DNA of 64,000 bases from Cornus controversa (GCA_026545225.1 CM048845.1:101428033-101492032), one strand, 5' to 3'; numbered from the stretch's first letter, positions 23,399 through 35,695 are shown. Program-made: numbers and translations. The notes: generated by a model not told the origin, from the letters alone.

Positions 23399-23476
23399 GA
23401 ATCGTAATCTGTATTACGCGAAATCGTAACATGCATTACGAGGAATCGTAATATGAATTACGCTGAATCGTAATGG
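23399..23476. repeat. Array of four 22-bp palindromic units
   Basis: ATCGTAAT/C followed by four variable bases and ATTACG starts at 23401, 23423, 23445 and 23467 (the fourth is a half unit). Each full unit is itself a palindrome, CGTAAT-nnnn-ATTACG. It lies 66 bases inside the solo LTR. Confidence 0.85.
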
Positions 23477-23838
23477 GATGTGATAGATCGTAATTATGAT
23501 GGAATTTTTTGTTGTAAGAGTTTGTTTTAAGTGGGTTTCATAGTTCGTTTTGGAGTTATATAAAACCATATTATATAGAACTTATATGCACATTTAGAGA
23601 GAGAGAGAGAGAGGGAGAAGATCACAAAACTCTAATCTTTGGTTTTGCACAAATAGATTCGCAAAGGACGAATTAATATGAACACACAAGGAGATACGTG
23701 ACGATACTCTATGAATCGTGAGGTAAGTTTCTTTCTTCTCTTCCATTTTGGACCTATAAACGTAGCACATCTGATACGTATTAGGTATATGATAGGATTA
23801 ATTAGGTATATGGATTGTATACGTGTAAAAATAGTGTT

Positions 23839-23845
<7 letters not shown>

Positions 23846-23878
<33 letters not shown>

Positions 23879-23969
23879 ATCTGATTTGTGGGTTGATATG
23901 CTATTATAGAGTTTTAATTATTGTGAGATTCATAGACAATAAGATTTGCTTGAGATTAGATAGGTTGTA

Positions 23970-24009
<40 letters not shown>
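23846..24009. repeat. GT and TA microsatellites in the solo LTR
   Basis: An uninterrupted GT run at 23846-23875 and a TA run at 23972-24009, separated by ~100 bases of unique sequence. Confidence 0.9.
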
Positions 24010-24012
<3 letters not shown>

Positions 24013-25324
24013 ATGGACCTATAATAATGTTTATATGCTCGTTTTGACTTTATACAATCTGTTATATGCATGTATAGACTGCAATGTTAATTGTCTGTAT
24101 GCATTAATGTTTATAATATGATTTATAAATGCATATATTATTACGTTTTCTGCTTTAAGTATTCTTCATGTTATAATTGTTGTATATGTGTAATGTTTCC
24201 ACATATTATTAATTAGGTTATATGTATGCTCGATTCCTTGCTAAATTTTATTAACTAGTATGATAAAAGTAGTTTAGTGCGTTGGTTGTATTGAGAAATC
24301 AAGTTATGATAATTGATGGGTTAATGGTTGTGCTGAAATATTTTGACTATGCATAAGAGTTTAGAATGTTACTTTTCATATGATAAATGTGAGAGTGGTT
24401 TCAGATAAATTGTCAAATATGTTTATGTTGATTTTTATCAAATTGTGAATTAGGTATACGTATTTTGAACTGTTGTGGGATGACTAATAAGTCAGACTCA
24501 CCAATACCAATTAGCATGGTCGAGTTGCTACGACATGGTTAAGTTATTGTGTACATGGTTATTTGCAGGCATGGTTGAGTTGCCTATTTTTATTTATTAA
24601 AATTTGCTTGAGTTGCCTATTTTTATTCTTATATATAATTGCAGGCATGGTTGAGTTGCCTAAACTTTTATGATTTATTTCATTGATCACATATGTATAT
24701 TTATTATGTGTGGATTATGTGAGCATAGTTGAGATATCTAATTTTTGTATAATTTATAAATGGTCATATGTATATAATTAATATGTGTGGATGTTATTAT
24801 TATTTCTCTGTTATATGTATGGAGATGATAAGTTTATCGGTACTCTGTTGGGCTGTAGTGGAGATGACTTGCTTCTGGGATTAACTCACTTGTTGTTAAC
24901 AAACTTTCAGGTCACATGCAGTTTCAACCACATAGTGGAGTTTGTGGTTCTTCTTAGATTTACATGTCTACATTCTATTTCAGTCTATTCAGAGTAGAGA
25001 CTTGATACTATTCTATTTTCTAGATTATTAGATTATAGTTTTTTTAGTTATGAATTTGGGGGTCCTTGAGTTACGGGATTCCCAAGTTGTAATTAATTAA
25101 GGATTTTGGCATTTTATTCTGAATCATTTTGGGATTAATTACTTAGAGTTTTATGGAGATTTATGATATTGAGATTTATTATTTATTAGTTTTCCTTTCT
25201 GCTATTTAATTCTTTCTTTATTGCATCTTGTATACTGTGCTTGTTTATTATCGATTGCTTGACTCCTCCCTTTTTTTTGTGAGCCTGCCAACTCATGCGT
25301 GAAAATTGGGAGTGTCACACTTAT

Positions 25325-26184
25325 CCTCAATCAACCTTAAGAATCCCACCATTTATGGACTCCTTCTTAACAGAAACATCACATAAATATTAATATGTAT
25401 ATATCCATGTGTCCAATTTTTGATCATCCTAATCATAACCACAATGACTGTCACATGGCACCATTTTGGGTGCTAACAATAAGACAAACAGGGAGTTCAA
25501 TGTATTTAATTTGCTTGACAAATGTTCCAATTTGTCACATTGGACGCCTCTCCTTCAAGCTGCCCTTATCCGTGTTAGCCTTTCTATGCTATCATGTGAG
25601 TCTTCTCTAACTTGCAACAAGTCTACATCTCGGTCGTCCAAGTGGAAGATGATCCGATTGACCTTACTCAGCTTCTACTAAAAATATAACTCATTTATGT
25701 TTGAGCAAAGGTCATGTACCAACACATTTGAAAGGGTTATGCATGTATGTTACAACTTACAATTTACCAAAAAAAAAAAAGTGTTATAATATATGCAAGT
25801 CCTTCCAAATAGAGGTTGAGGATTCAAATCTTTTTTTTCCCTAGTTGATATACACACTCACCCCAAAAGAATTGTTTGCACCCAAGAGGATTTGATCCTT
25901 AGACCTAATGCTTTCTAGACACTAGGGTCAAGTTCTTTATCCACATGAGCCAACCCCTTGGCGTAAATATCTTTTAAGGAAGTTATGGGTGTGGGTGGGA
26001 ATGGGGGTGTGGGTGTGAATTGGATGCTTGAAAAATTACTATATTATAATTACATGAAAACCAACATATGAATGAATTTTTTTATAAAAAAAATAAAAAA
26101 TTGAGAAGAATATGGCTCAAGCTGGGCCCATCTGGCTTGAAAACTTGTCCACGTTCGGTCCAACTCAATTCCAATTACTTCTTG
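25325..26184. other. Intergenic region with a dispersed block shared with 43.5 kb
   Basis: Two overlapping open frames at 25395-25681 have no motif I know. The stretch ~25980-26184 (GTGTGAATTGGATGC, GAAAACCAACATATGAATG, GCTGGGCCCATCTGGC, AACTTGTCCACGTTCGG) matches ~43500-43725 in order and orientation. No gene is supported. Confidence 0.5.
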
Positions 26185-26290
26185 TAGGGGTGCACGCAAT
26201 TCGATTCGAAAACTAATAAAATCGAACCAAACCAAACCAAACCGTGAAGAATCGGTTCGATTTGATTCAACGGTTCTAACATAATCAAAT
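26185..26290. mobile_element. One end of an hAT-type element
   Basis: TAGGGGTGCACGCAATTCG begins exactly where the homology to 43.7 kb stops. AACCAAACC and GGTTCGATTTGATT sub-terminal repeats follow, a typical layout for plant hAT elements. I could not find the opposite end, so it may be truncated. Confidence 0.55.
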
Positions 26291-26999
26291 TGATTCTAAA
26301 GTTTCATATAATATAACTAAAGTGAATACATTCCAAATGCACATCAATCAACAATCCATCTCACAAAAGTAATTGCTTATATATAAATTCTTTGACCAAC
26401 ATTCATCTCATGAATGAATTTTTCCTTCTCACTGAGGCTAGTATTGTACACCCTGAATTTAATTTCAAAAACAACAAAAGAATGATTGAAAAGAATGACG
26501 AATTTGTGGTTGAATGTTGAAAAGTTGGTTACGTCGTTATGGTTGGTTGTGCCTGAGGCGCAAGCACCGCCATGAGATACACCCCATTGCTAACCTTTCT
26601 CATAAGCTTGTCCTTGTAGCCTGTGTGTATGCTTGGACCGATCCAACCTTGAAAGATTTGAAAAATAGCTTAAAAACCTACTTTTCAAGGTCGGGAAACA
26701 TCTATCCAAAATCTATGTGTTCTCACCACTTTACTTGGACTATGTGACTCTCATACTTGATCAACGATGTCCACATGCAATTGAAACTTCTTGAAAGCTT
26801 CAATCGATCAAATCCTTATTTAAGTTGATGTCTTATTTTAAAAGTTCAAGCTTCATGCCTTAGAAGTTTATTTGCAAGTTTGGTGTTGAACTTCATGCTT
26901 GCTCTCTGTCTTCAATTACATGATTAATTACAAGTTTAGAATTAAAATATTATAACTCAATCATGTGAAAATTTAACACTACAGATTGCCAATTACAAT
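26291..26999. other. Unassigned sequence left of the gypsy remnant
   Basis: AT-rich. An open frame at 26514-26747 has no recognisable motif. It may hold the lost 3' end of the gypsy element that follows. Confidence 0.3.
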
Positions 27000-28761
27000 A
27001 TATATGTCATAATATACACTTTGACAATTCGTTCTATATTAGCCTCCCCTGCTTGAAAAGAACTTCTCATCGAGTTAAGACTGAAAGATCTCCTCCTCGA
27101 TTTAAGATTGAAAGATCTCATCTCATTTGGCGGATAATACTCAAATAAATCCACAAAATTAAATGTAGGAGAAATAGCCATGTCTTTAGGAAGATCAACA
27201 GTATAAGCATTATCATTAATCTTCTTCAGTATTTGATATGACTCATACTTTTTATCTTTCAGCTTGTTATAGGTGTCAATAGGTTACCTCTCCTTACGCA
27301 AATACACTGTAACTAAATCCCCTTTCTGAAAGACCTTCTTTTTCTTTTTCTTATATACTGCTTCCTTGTACTTAGCATTGACTTCTTCAATATGCTTCTA
27401 AACCTCATACTGGATTGCTCTAATGCAATCTACCATGTGTTCTACTACAATAATATTTCCAACCAACTTCGATAATGGAACTAAATTCAGTGTATGCCTT
27501 TGTGGATGACAATAAATGATAGCAAAATGTGACTTTTCAGTTGATTGATTAATTATCATACTGCAAGATTCCACTGTTTCAATTTTTCACCATAAATAAA
27601 ACGAATCAAATTGTCCAACGTCTAGTTAACCACTTTTGTTTGACCATTAGACTGCAGATTATTAGTACTGTTGAAATTTAGAGATGTACCAAAACACCTT
27701 AACAAAGTCCGCCAAAAGTGTAATAGGAATTTGGTGTCCTAATCTGAAATGGACTTAGGAACTCTATGTAGGCGAATGACCTCCTTGAAAAACAAATATG
27801 CTATGTGTGTGGCATCAGAGGTCTTCGTGTAAGATATGAATTACAACATTTTTGAATATTGATCAATCACCACAAAAATAGAATTGGCCCCTCGTTGAAT
27901 GTGTGGAAATTATAGGACAAAGTCCACGGACAAATCTTTCCAAGAAGAATATGGTGTAGGAAGAGGTAGAAAAAAGCCAGTGTGTTAGGACTAACCCTTA
28001 GCAGACTAGCAAACTGGACATATCCTCATAAGGTTTCCAACATCCCTCTTGAGATGCGGCCAGTAATATCGTTCCTCGAGCAAGGCTTGTCTTATCTCGC
28101 CCAATAGGTCCACCTAAAATGCCACCATGTAACTCACAGATAATTTGTTCTAAAAATGAGCTTCTCGGGATACAAAGTTGATTACCCCTGATATTATAAA
28201 AATCCTTTCTGTATGTACAAATATCCTCAGCATCCTATCTAATTTGACACTTAGCCCTGTTTTTCTCGAAGTTTTTATCTTCCTTGTTCAATTTTTTTAG
28301 ATAGTCAAACCCAATAACTTCAGCTCACAATGTCATAGAAAGTGTTGCTCATCTATTGAGTGCTTCAACTACCATGTTATGCTGGCCCGATTTATGCCTT
28401 AAGAAGAAGGTACATCACCGCAGAAAGATAATCCATTGGGCGTGTATCCGGTTAACACTATTTTAAATGTTGATGAACTTTAACGCTTGATGATCAGTGT
28501 AAATCACGAACTCTATTTGAACCAGATAATGTTTCCAAACCTTCAATGCTCATACCACCAAATACAGTTCAAGCTCGTAGGTACTCCACTTTTTCTTGGC
28601 ATCATTTTCTCATTGTAAAATGCAATTGGTATGCCCTCTTGGAATAGAACAACAACTCTGTACAAACAATGCATCATAGTTTACTTCAAACAATTTCACA
28701 AAGCTCGACAATGCTAAAATATTCGGTGCAATGCAAAGCTCTGTTCTACCTTTTCTGTAAA
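27000..28761 (-). pseudogene. Ty3/gypsy pol remnant (RNase H and integrase)
   Basis: On the minus strand, with many stops and frameshifts, I read: the RT end/RNase H start at ~28600-28760 (YRKGRTELCIAPNILALSSF); RNase H with KFIN and VEALNR at ~28290-28500; the integrase zinc region RHYWPHLKRDVGNLM at ~28030-28070; the integrase core ([53 protein letters not shown]) at ~27600-27920; and the C-terminal part (YNKLKDKKYESYQILKKIND, DMAISPTFNFVDLFEYYPP) at ~27120-27290. This is the RT-RNaseH-IN order of gypsy elements. Gag, protease and most of RT are absent. Confidence 0.88.
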
Positions 28762-28773
28762 GCTCCGATACCA
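28762..28773 (-). other. tRNA-Met-type primer-binding site of the gypsy remnant
   Basis: The reverse complement reads TGGTATCGGAGC, one base from the common plant primer site TGGTATCAGAGC. It sits two bases from the presumed LTR start TGTGGATCAG and directly adjoins coding sequence from the RT C-terminus. Confidence 0.7.
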
Positions 28774-28775
28774 AC

Positions 28776-29374
28776 TGTGGATCAGAAGTTATGAATGTTC
28801 CTGATATTGAACAAAAAAATAACTTTGAATCCATAAACTTAAGAGAGAAACAATTCTAAAATATTATTAACCAGTGTATTGAATTTTACTCTTGCAGTTA
28901 CATGCTTATTTATAATAGAGAAAACCCGATATTGCAAGAAAATCTACCGGTATAAGGAAAATAATAACATAAGGAAACTTAATAGCAAAAGGAAACTAAC
29001 ACTAAAAATGGGCCTAAAATTCAAAATTTCCAAAAATTATGAAAAATAGTCTATGTAATTTAATCACTAAAAACTAGTAAATAAAAAAAATTAAAATAAA
29101 CTGATTCCGTTTAGACCACGAACAAATATTCTGAAATAATCAACATGCCTTCTATAAGAAGGGAAAATGCAATTTCGAGGCCCTAAACGATGAAATTTGG
29201 CCTAAAAATGGTGTACATAACAACATAGCGATGAGTTTTGATTGTTGAACCCATTTTCGATCAGATATGAGTTTTTCGGGTAGAAACAACTTCATCATAA
29301 CTGCCCCAAAAAAATGTGTCAGCATGCTCCTTTGGCATTCTAGCGGTCTAAACAGGCCATATAGGCTTCAACAA
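28776..29374 (-). repeat. Probable 5' LTR of the gypsy remnant
   Basis: It starts TGTGGATCAG next to the primer site and runs as non-coding AT-rich sequence with CTTATTTATAATAGAG-like promoter texture on the reverse strand. I place its end near CTTCAACA before a TA run at ~29377-29411, but this end is uncertain because no partner LTR is present. Confidence 0.5.
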
Positions 29375-29376
29375 TC

Positions 29377-29410
<34 letters not shown>

Positions 29411-29412
<2 letters not shown>

Positions 29413-29859
29413 CGGTTCAATTACTTCTTGGTGTGCAGGGAGTTACGGGACTACAAGTATGTTCGTTGGATCTTATGCATATGAGATTTTGCGATTGGAG
29501 GGAATAACATTACAGGGATCGTAAAATAGGGAAGAAGCGTAGAAAGAATTAGGTTTTGCATAAGCTTCTTTCATGTTTAAGAGAATTGGAGGAAGATAAT
29601 AAATAATACCTTCAGTTGTTATACATCCATTTGTGTTTCGTGTTCAGCTATTCTTTGATATGTTTTGCACAATATAGAAGTATTAACCATTTGAGATTGA
29701 TAATTGTGTGGATCAATAGGAATGGCTAATTCAACCATTGGAGGATATGCAATGACCAGTAGAAGATCCAAATACTTTCTATCAAATATCTATACTTTGC
29801 TTAATGCGTAATACACATCTTATTGGTACTAGGTATGATGGGGTTTGAATGGGGAAGAT
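29411..29859. other. End of a foldback-MITE family and unassigned sequence
   Basis: AACGGTTCAATTACTTCTTG and GGTGTGCAGGGAGTTAC at 29413-29455, right after a TA run, resemble the termini of the foldback element at 48439-48943. The other end is not visible. The rest is unassigned. A ~50-bp near-tandem repeat (TATTGGTA, TAGGTATGATGGGGTTTGAA) starts at 29821 and continues into the duplicated flank at 29860. Confidence 0.45.
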
Positions 29860-30285
29860 GGTTACACATGTTATTGGTATTAGGTATGATGGGGTTTGAA
29901 TGAGGAATATGGTTTTTCTTCTCTCTCTTCACATATGAAACTTTTAACGAGAAGTGTAGTGGTACTCCTGATTAGGGGAAAAATGTATCATTCTTTCTTC
30001 TATTAAAATTACTTCTGATACATTTTATCTATTTTATATTTATATATATTTTGGACAATTCGACACAAGGCAAATACAAATAACCACATACTTAATGTCA
30101 TTTAAATACTTTTTGTGCTAATATTAGGACAATACTTGGGTCTAACTCTATGCTTAAGTGATGTGGTTCAATAAAAGTGTGACACATGTCCCAAATTTAT
30201 AAAAATATTAAAAGAAGTTAAAAATGAAACAAATCTATTTTTTTAACATGTTAACCCGTAGCCCAAACTAGATTCTCTCTCATCT
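29860..30285 (+). repeat. Left copy of the 426-bp flanking duplication
   Basis: This 426-bp block (GGTTACACATGTTATTGG to CTCTCTCATCT) recurs at 36174-36599 directly outside the right LTR of copia element 3, with about three differences. It stands where a 5-bp target duplication would be expected. Confidence 0.92.
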
Positions 30286-30294
30286 AGATGGAAT

Positions 30295-30415
30295 CCATCT
30301 GTTTCGATAATTGTATTTTTCTAAAATAAAATGAGTGGCCACTCGACTTTTCTAAAGTGTTGCAATCCATAGTGTCGTTTTATAATACTTAAAGTGCATG
30401 AACCAAGTGGGAGAT
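30295..30415 (+). repeat. Inverted copy of the copia 3 internal end
   Basis: These 121 bases (CCATCTG to GTGGGAGAT) are the inverted complement of 30893-31013, the polypurine side of the element's interior, with five differences. They abut the outer end of the left LTR. Nine bases (AGATGGAAT, 30286-30294) separate them from the flanking duplication; AGATGG pairs with the following CCATCT. Confidence 0.9.
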
Positions 30416-30892
30416 TGTTGGAAATTAATCCATACTCATCTTGTAGAAATCAAGAATACTGCAATTAATTAAAGAGGGGATTTTAATTGACATACCTGAA
30501 TGAAAATTAAGCCGTAGAATACCTTTGTGTTCCTGCAAGAAATCCTTAGAGAGCTCTACCCCCTTTCTGAGAGTTGTTCTTCGATAGGGCTGAATAAGGG
30601 TTATGAAACCCTTATTTATAACAACAACAGGGGGGACGGCTTCTCTACAAATAAAATACCTAAGTCTCCCTTCCTATCATGGAGACCTAGATATCAACGG
30701 TTAGGATTAAATCCTTATCAAATAAAGTTGGAAAACCACAATCCAACGATGTAAATATTATACTGCCAATTAGACCACAATTGACAAGTATAACCCCAAC
30801 CCATCAAGTAACAATAATTACATTGCAATCCAATTTTAGAAATAATGCATAGAACCACAAAAAATATTTTATTTATTTAAAATATTCCAACA
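30416..30892 (-). repeat. Left (3') LTR of copia element 3
   Basis: 477 bp with an 8-bp terminal inverted repeat TGTTGGAA/TTCCAACA. The reverse strand carries the usual LTR signals near a poorly defined TATA region. Confidence 0.93.
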
Positions 30893-31769
30893 ATCTCCCA
30901 CTTGGTTCATGCACTTTAAATTTTATAAAACGACACTATGAATTGCAACACTTTAGAAAAGTCGAGTGGCTACTCATTTTATTTTAGAAAAATACAATTA
31001 TCGAAATAGATGGGTTGAAACTTTAAAACACTCTCTTCCATAGACTTCCTCAATAGTGGATCATGGATGCATAGACAAGTAATATATTAGTCTAAACAGT
31101 TCCATGGTCTCAAAACTAATTTCATCTAGGATTTGAGCAAATATAGTGATTTTTACTGCATTTCATGAGATGTGCAAACTGCATGTGGTCTAAACGCATA
31201 CCTCACTATCCGTCCTGCTTCATACCATCATGGTATATCACCTGAACATATTACAGCAAACCACCAACCTCCTGTCCAGTGTGAGGGTTTACCGATATGG
31301 AGCCAATCCCATATCTAGCCCAAGCTCTCCTCATGGAGTGTGAAACACTCCCACAGGCACTTTAATAATTATGTTTGGATTTACCAATGTGGTGCCAATC
31401 CCACATCTAATCCAAACACCCTCATGAGTGTAACATCACTCCTAGGCAAACATAATAGCACGTGCATAAACTATATATAAATGAAGATAATAATAATGAT
31501 GCATCATAACTTCATTTTGCATGCAAATAACTGTCACCAAAAGGCGTAAATAAACTAAAGGAAAATAACTATCACCATAAGGTGTAAATAAGCTGAAAGT
31601 TAACTGCAATGTAACATAATATAAAACAAATATCAGACGTCATAACACAATGACTCTTGAACACCTATCCGGATCACGTGCTCCTTAAATAATTTGCAAT
31701 GTCACAGAAAATGTCATAGGCTTGTGTATGGAGTCCACAACCTTCAAATCCACAATAAAAATTTCTCAG

Positions 31770-32950
31770 TCACATAGCATGATTGGTTGTTTCACAACAA
31801 CTAACCAACTCTGCATACATAGTGAAATATGTGATAATAGACTTCTTAGAGCTTTTCCATGAAACAGCTCCTTGAGCTAGCATAAAAATAAATCCAGAAG
31901 TGGATTTTCTACTACTCGAGCAATCTGCAGAGTGAGCATCGGAATAACCAACTATCTCAAAGTAGTCTAATTTCCTGTAGATCAACATGAACTCTTTAGT
32001 TCTCTGGAGATACCTCAAAACTTTCTTCACCACCTTCGAATAAATAATGTGCAGATTTTGCTAAAATCAACTTCACTTCTTACAAAATCATTATCGAGAC
32101 ATTTTTATTCTGACAACATATTTCCTTTAACACCTTGAACCGCACTTGGTACACAATATCTTCATCTCAAAAGTTTTCAATATTTTGTCAATACATGCCT
32201 TTTGAGAAAGTCCAAAATTTTCTGTAGTGCATGTATTTCATGAATGTCATAACTAACTAACAAAATATCATCAACATATAAGACAAAGATAACAAATCAA
32301 CTCCCACTGAACTTAAGATATATGCATTAGATCATGATACTCTTCAGGTTGAAACATGTAAATCACTTCCTTAATGTCTCAATTGAGGAACATTGTCTAG
32401 ACATCTATCTAATACAACTCAAGATCATTAAGTATAAAAGAAACTACAAAGTTTTAGACTCCCACTGAATTCACACATCCTCAATAAATTTTTTTTTTTT
32501 TTTTCATTGACATGTTTCAACAATTTCCATAGGTTTAGAGGGATAATAAAATCATAACCAAAATATCTCTCCAGATACTCATTGAAAAGACAAGTGATGG
32601 TGCGAGAGGATCAAATTTCTTAATATCTAGATTGTATAATTTTAATCTTTCTGTCTAACAGCCCTTCATCTTTGAACAAAAATATTTTAAACACATCAAG
32701 TGTTTCAGACTTCTGGTGGATTATGTACAAATAAGCATACCTTAAAAGATCATCAATGAAGGTAATGAAATACCTCTGCCCTCCTCAAGAAGGAGTAGGA
32801 AATGGACCCCAAATGTCAGTGTGAATGAGGTCCAAAAAATCAGATGACTGACTAGCCTCAAAATTGTGTTTCTTCTGCATCTTTCCCTTGACACAATCAA
32901 TTATAAATCATAATCAGAAAAATTAGTAGTTCAATAATCACATCCTTGAC
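31770..32950 (-). pseudogene. Decayed copia 3 integrase, RT and RNase H
   Basis: RNase H is open at 31770-32033 ([45 protein letters not shown]). Around 32640-32900 the minus strand reads integrase-like sequence (DLIHTDIWGPFPTPS, then a stop, then RYFITFIDD). The RT between them, ~32040-32640, is fragmentary (short pieces such as a remnant YVDDILL-like stretch near 32250). No enzyme can be made. Confidence 0.8.
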
Positions 32951-33243
32951 CAAGCATTCTAGCCTTTTTCGCGAGACATGCCCCAATATTATATGCTATA
33001 ACATAGTTGAGTCCACGAAAAAACTAGAAGCATGTATATAAGATAACTAATTTGTCACCAAATAAAAAATGAAATCTCAAAGCATTAAGTCTCGAAACTT
33101 AAAGTAAATTATGCCTAATAGCAGGAACATAAATAAATAAATAAAACATTAAGCCCTAAAGAAAAACTAGTATGTAACACTAGCGGAATTGTCTCAATAG
33201 CCTTGATATGAACCGCATCAGCATTACCAACACCAATCAATCC

Positions 33244-34101
33244 TCAACCTTCAGATTTCTCCGGCTTCGCAGCCCCTGGTTTGTTTTTCTTTAGCCAATT
33301 TTTATAACCAAAACAGTCTTTCTTTTGATGCCCCTTCTTATTGCAAAACCAGCATTCACCATCCCCATGATCAACGTCTTTTCCTTTGTTATCATGCTTT
33401 CCCCTTTGTTGATTAGCCTGATTTCCTTTCTTGCCGCCCTTATTCTTGAAATTGTACTTGCTGTTACTGCTCACGGCAAGATGAGTTGACTCAGTTTTTA
33501 CTCCTTTGAGACGTTCCTCCTCAGTCACACAAAGTGCTAATAACTAGTTAATGTCCCATTTAGTCTCTTGTGAATTATAATTCACCCTGAAAGTATCAAA
33601 AGACCTGGGCAGAGAATATATCACCATGTGGACCAATAACTCATCATCAAATGTAATTCCCTGCTCTCTCAGTCCATTAACCAGCTTACACATCTTATAG
33701 ATGTGCTTTCTCACTGAACCACTGCCATCATATTTTATTGACATGAGTTGTGTCAGATAATAATATTGTAGTTGCTTCTTGGTACCCATAAATTGTGTCT
33801 TGATCAAATTCAAGAGCTCCTTGGCAGTATCAAATACAGGAATACCACCCCGAATAATTTCACCAATAGAAGCACGAATCAACCTGATGGCCATGGTATT
33901 AGCTTTAGTCCACTTAGCATGCAACAATTTCACTGCCTCAGAAGATTCTACAGTAAGCGCAGGGGGTTTCTCCTCATGAAGAACGAACTCGTAGTCCAAA
34001 AACCCTAACATAATATCAACATTTGTCCTCCAGGCAGTGTAATTCGAACCATTCAATGGTTCAATCCCTGTAAGCTGTTTCTGAATTGCGGAAGCGTCCA
34101 T
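33244..34101 (-). pseudogene. Copia 3 gag with one in-frame stop
   Basis: Starts MDASAIQKQLTGIEPLNGSN at 34101, followed by the capsid-like UBN2 domain (YTAWRTNVDIMLGFLDYEF, LLNLIKTQFMGTKKQ, MVIYSLPRSFDTFRVNY). TAG at 33544-33546 follows KWDIN. The same frame then resumes with EEERLKGVKTE and an intact CCHC zinc knuckle CWFCNKKGHQKKDC. In the family this protein packages element RNA into particles. A single stop separates capsid from knuckle; everything else looks whole, which contrasts with the ruined pol. Confidence 0.88.
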
Positions 34102-34280
34102 GACTGAAAAACATGTTATATCAAATAACATCACATAAACAACATATAAAATAATATGTCACAGCTTTAGGGATTATTACTTTAATTCGTACTTGGAGTT
34201 TTAAGCCGAATTTATCAGAGTGTTTTACTATGTGCAAAACCTTCCACCCTGCGGGAACAAGTAAGATGTCATTTAAAAAT

Positions 34281-34590
34281 CACCTTTGGGCAGAATTTTA
34301 AATACATTTACCCCCCAAATTTGCGATTAAATCGCACATAGACCTAATTGATTATGCTTGAATTATTACTAAACACTTCCACTACCTTTGGGCAAGAGGG
34401 TTATTTAGTTCTAACCCAAACACTCTCAACTATTCTACTCACTTATCCTACATTAAGACATTGATCACCTTTGGGCAGAACTAATGCCCCAATATAGGTA
34501 AGTGCACTGTAAGACCTTAAGAAGACCAATATATGTCTTTAAAATTTTCAAAAATAATAACCTACATGAGTGAATGTCACCTTTGGGCAG
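34281..34590 (-). repeat. Four copies of a CACCTTTGGGCAG motif in the copia 3 leader
   Basis: CACCTTTGGGCAG at 34281, TACCTTTGGGCAA at ~34383, CACCTTTGGGCAG at 34465 and again at 34578, i.e. spaced about 83-113 bases in the 5' leader (minus-strand sense CTGCCCAAAGGTG). Neighbouring bases differ, so only the motif is kept. Confidence 0.85.
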
Positions 34591-34599
34591 GCATTACTC

Positions 34600-35076
34600 A
34601 CTTTGGATACTACCTTGAAACGGTCACTTTACCGGTCTTCATAAACCCCAATGAAAGACCTAAACTTTAAATTCCATTTTTATTTAGGTTCACAAACTTC
34701 TTTATTATGCACATAAAAATAAACCCAAATAATTATAGAACAATATTTGAACATCGATCAAAATAATTTGAATCTAAATAAAAAAAATATATTTATATTT
34801 ATCCATGCACATAAAAAAAAAACAAAAGAAATTTATAACATTTTGTTTTTCACTATTCACCCAAAAAATATATATATATATATATATTTATCAAACTTTT
34901 AACTAGAACTGTGAGTATCAAAATATTTAAAATCTACCATTGAAATATATTATATTAATTTCAATGGAGTTCTCCACTATCACTGTATTCATTCTCATTG
35001 ATGGGATAAACTCAATAATACACAATATAATATAATATTTAAGAAATCACTCTAGATTTCTTAAATAATCTGGACC

Positions 35077-35120
<44 letters not shown>

Positions 35121-35680
35121 TATATAAATGCTCTACATGTTAAAAATTTAACAACAGACCCCAAACGTCACATTCATGTGTATATTCACTGTGTACTGTC
35201 CAAGATAATTTCATACATATAGAGATGTACATAGACTTACATCAGTGGACTTTTTGAATGAACTTTCAACTTTGCATCCAATTCATGCACGAAAATCAAG
35301 AAAAAAAGAAAGAGAAAAAAAAAAAAACTTTAATTTCCTTTCTCTGTTGTAATACCCAACCTTTGAATACTATCTGATGTATTTAAATTGAATACTAAAT
35401 GACCCAGATGGCCACATGCTATCCAAAAAGATAAATTCCGTTAACAGTCTAACCCACTCAAATATAGCAACACATGGCGTCCAAAATTTAAACCAAAAAT
35501 AATATAAAATTTGCGTTCTGTTTTTAAAACACAGAAATCAACGCCACATTTATTTATCAGAAAAAAATAAATAAATAAATCTCAATACAATGAACGTCAT
35601 GGTTCAAAATAATAATAAAAAAAAAAACTTATATATATATATTCACTTGATTTCTATACCAAAAATCCTAGCCTTAACGA
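34600..35680 (-). other. 5' leader of copia element 3
   Basis: Non-coding sequence between the leader motifs and the primer site, AT-rich, with TA runs at ~34868-34887 and ~35082-35117. Nothing else is recognised. Confidence 0.5.
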
Positions 35681-35693
35681 GGCTCTGATACCA
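35681..35693 (-). other. tRNA-iMet primer-binding site of copia element 3
   Basis: The reverse complement TGGTATCAGAGCC is the canonical plant initiator-Met primer site and lies two bases from the 5' LTR. Confidence 0.93.
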
Positions 35694-35695
35694 AT

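Larger units (their letters stand above)
23333..25319. mobile_element. Solo LTR (1987 bp, TGTAATACCCC type)
   Basis: It begins TGTAATACCCC and ends GGGAGTGTCACA, termini common in plant gypsy LTRs. CTTAT lies directly outside both ends (23328-23332 and 25320-25324), a perfect 5-bp target duplication. There is no primer site, no polypurine tract and no coding region between, so this is one LTR left after recombination between two. Inside it are a palindromic array (23399-23476), a GT run (23846-23875), a TA run (23972-24009) and several copies of CATGGTTGAGTTGCCTA (24520-24740). Confidence 0.88.

Noticed and set aside
32471..32505. T run in copia element 3 as a terminator
   Set aside because: It is a homopolymer inside a decayed retroelement, with no transcript or hairpin to go with it.
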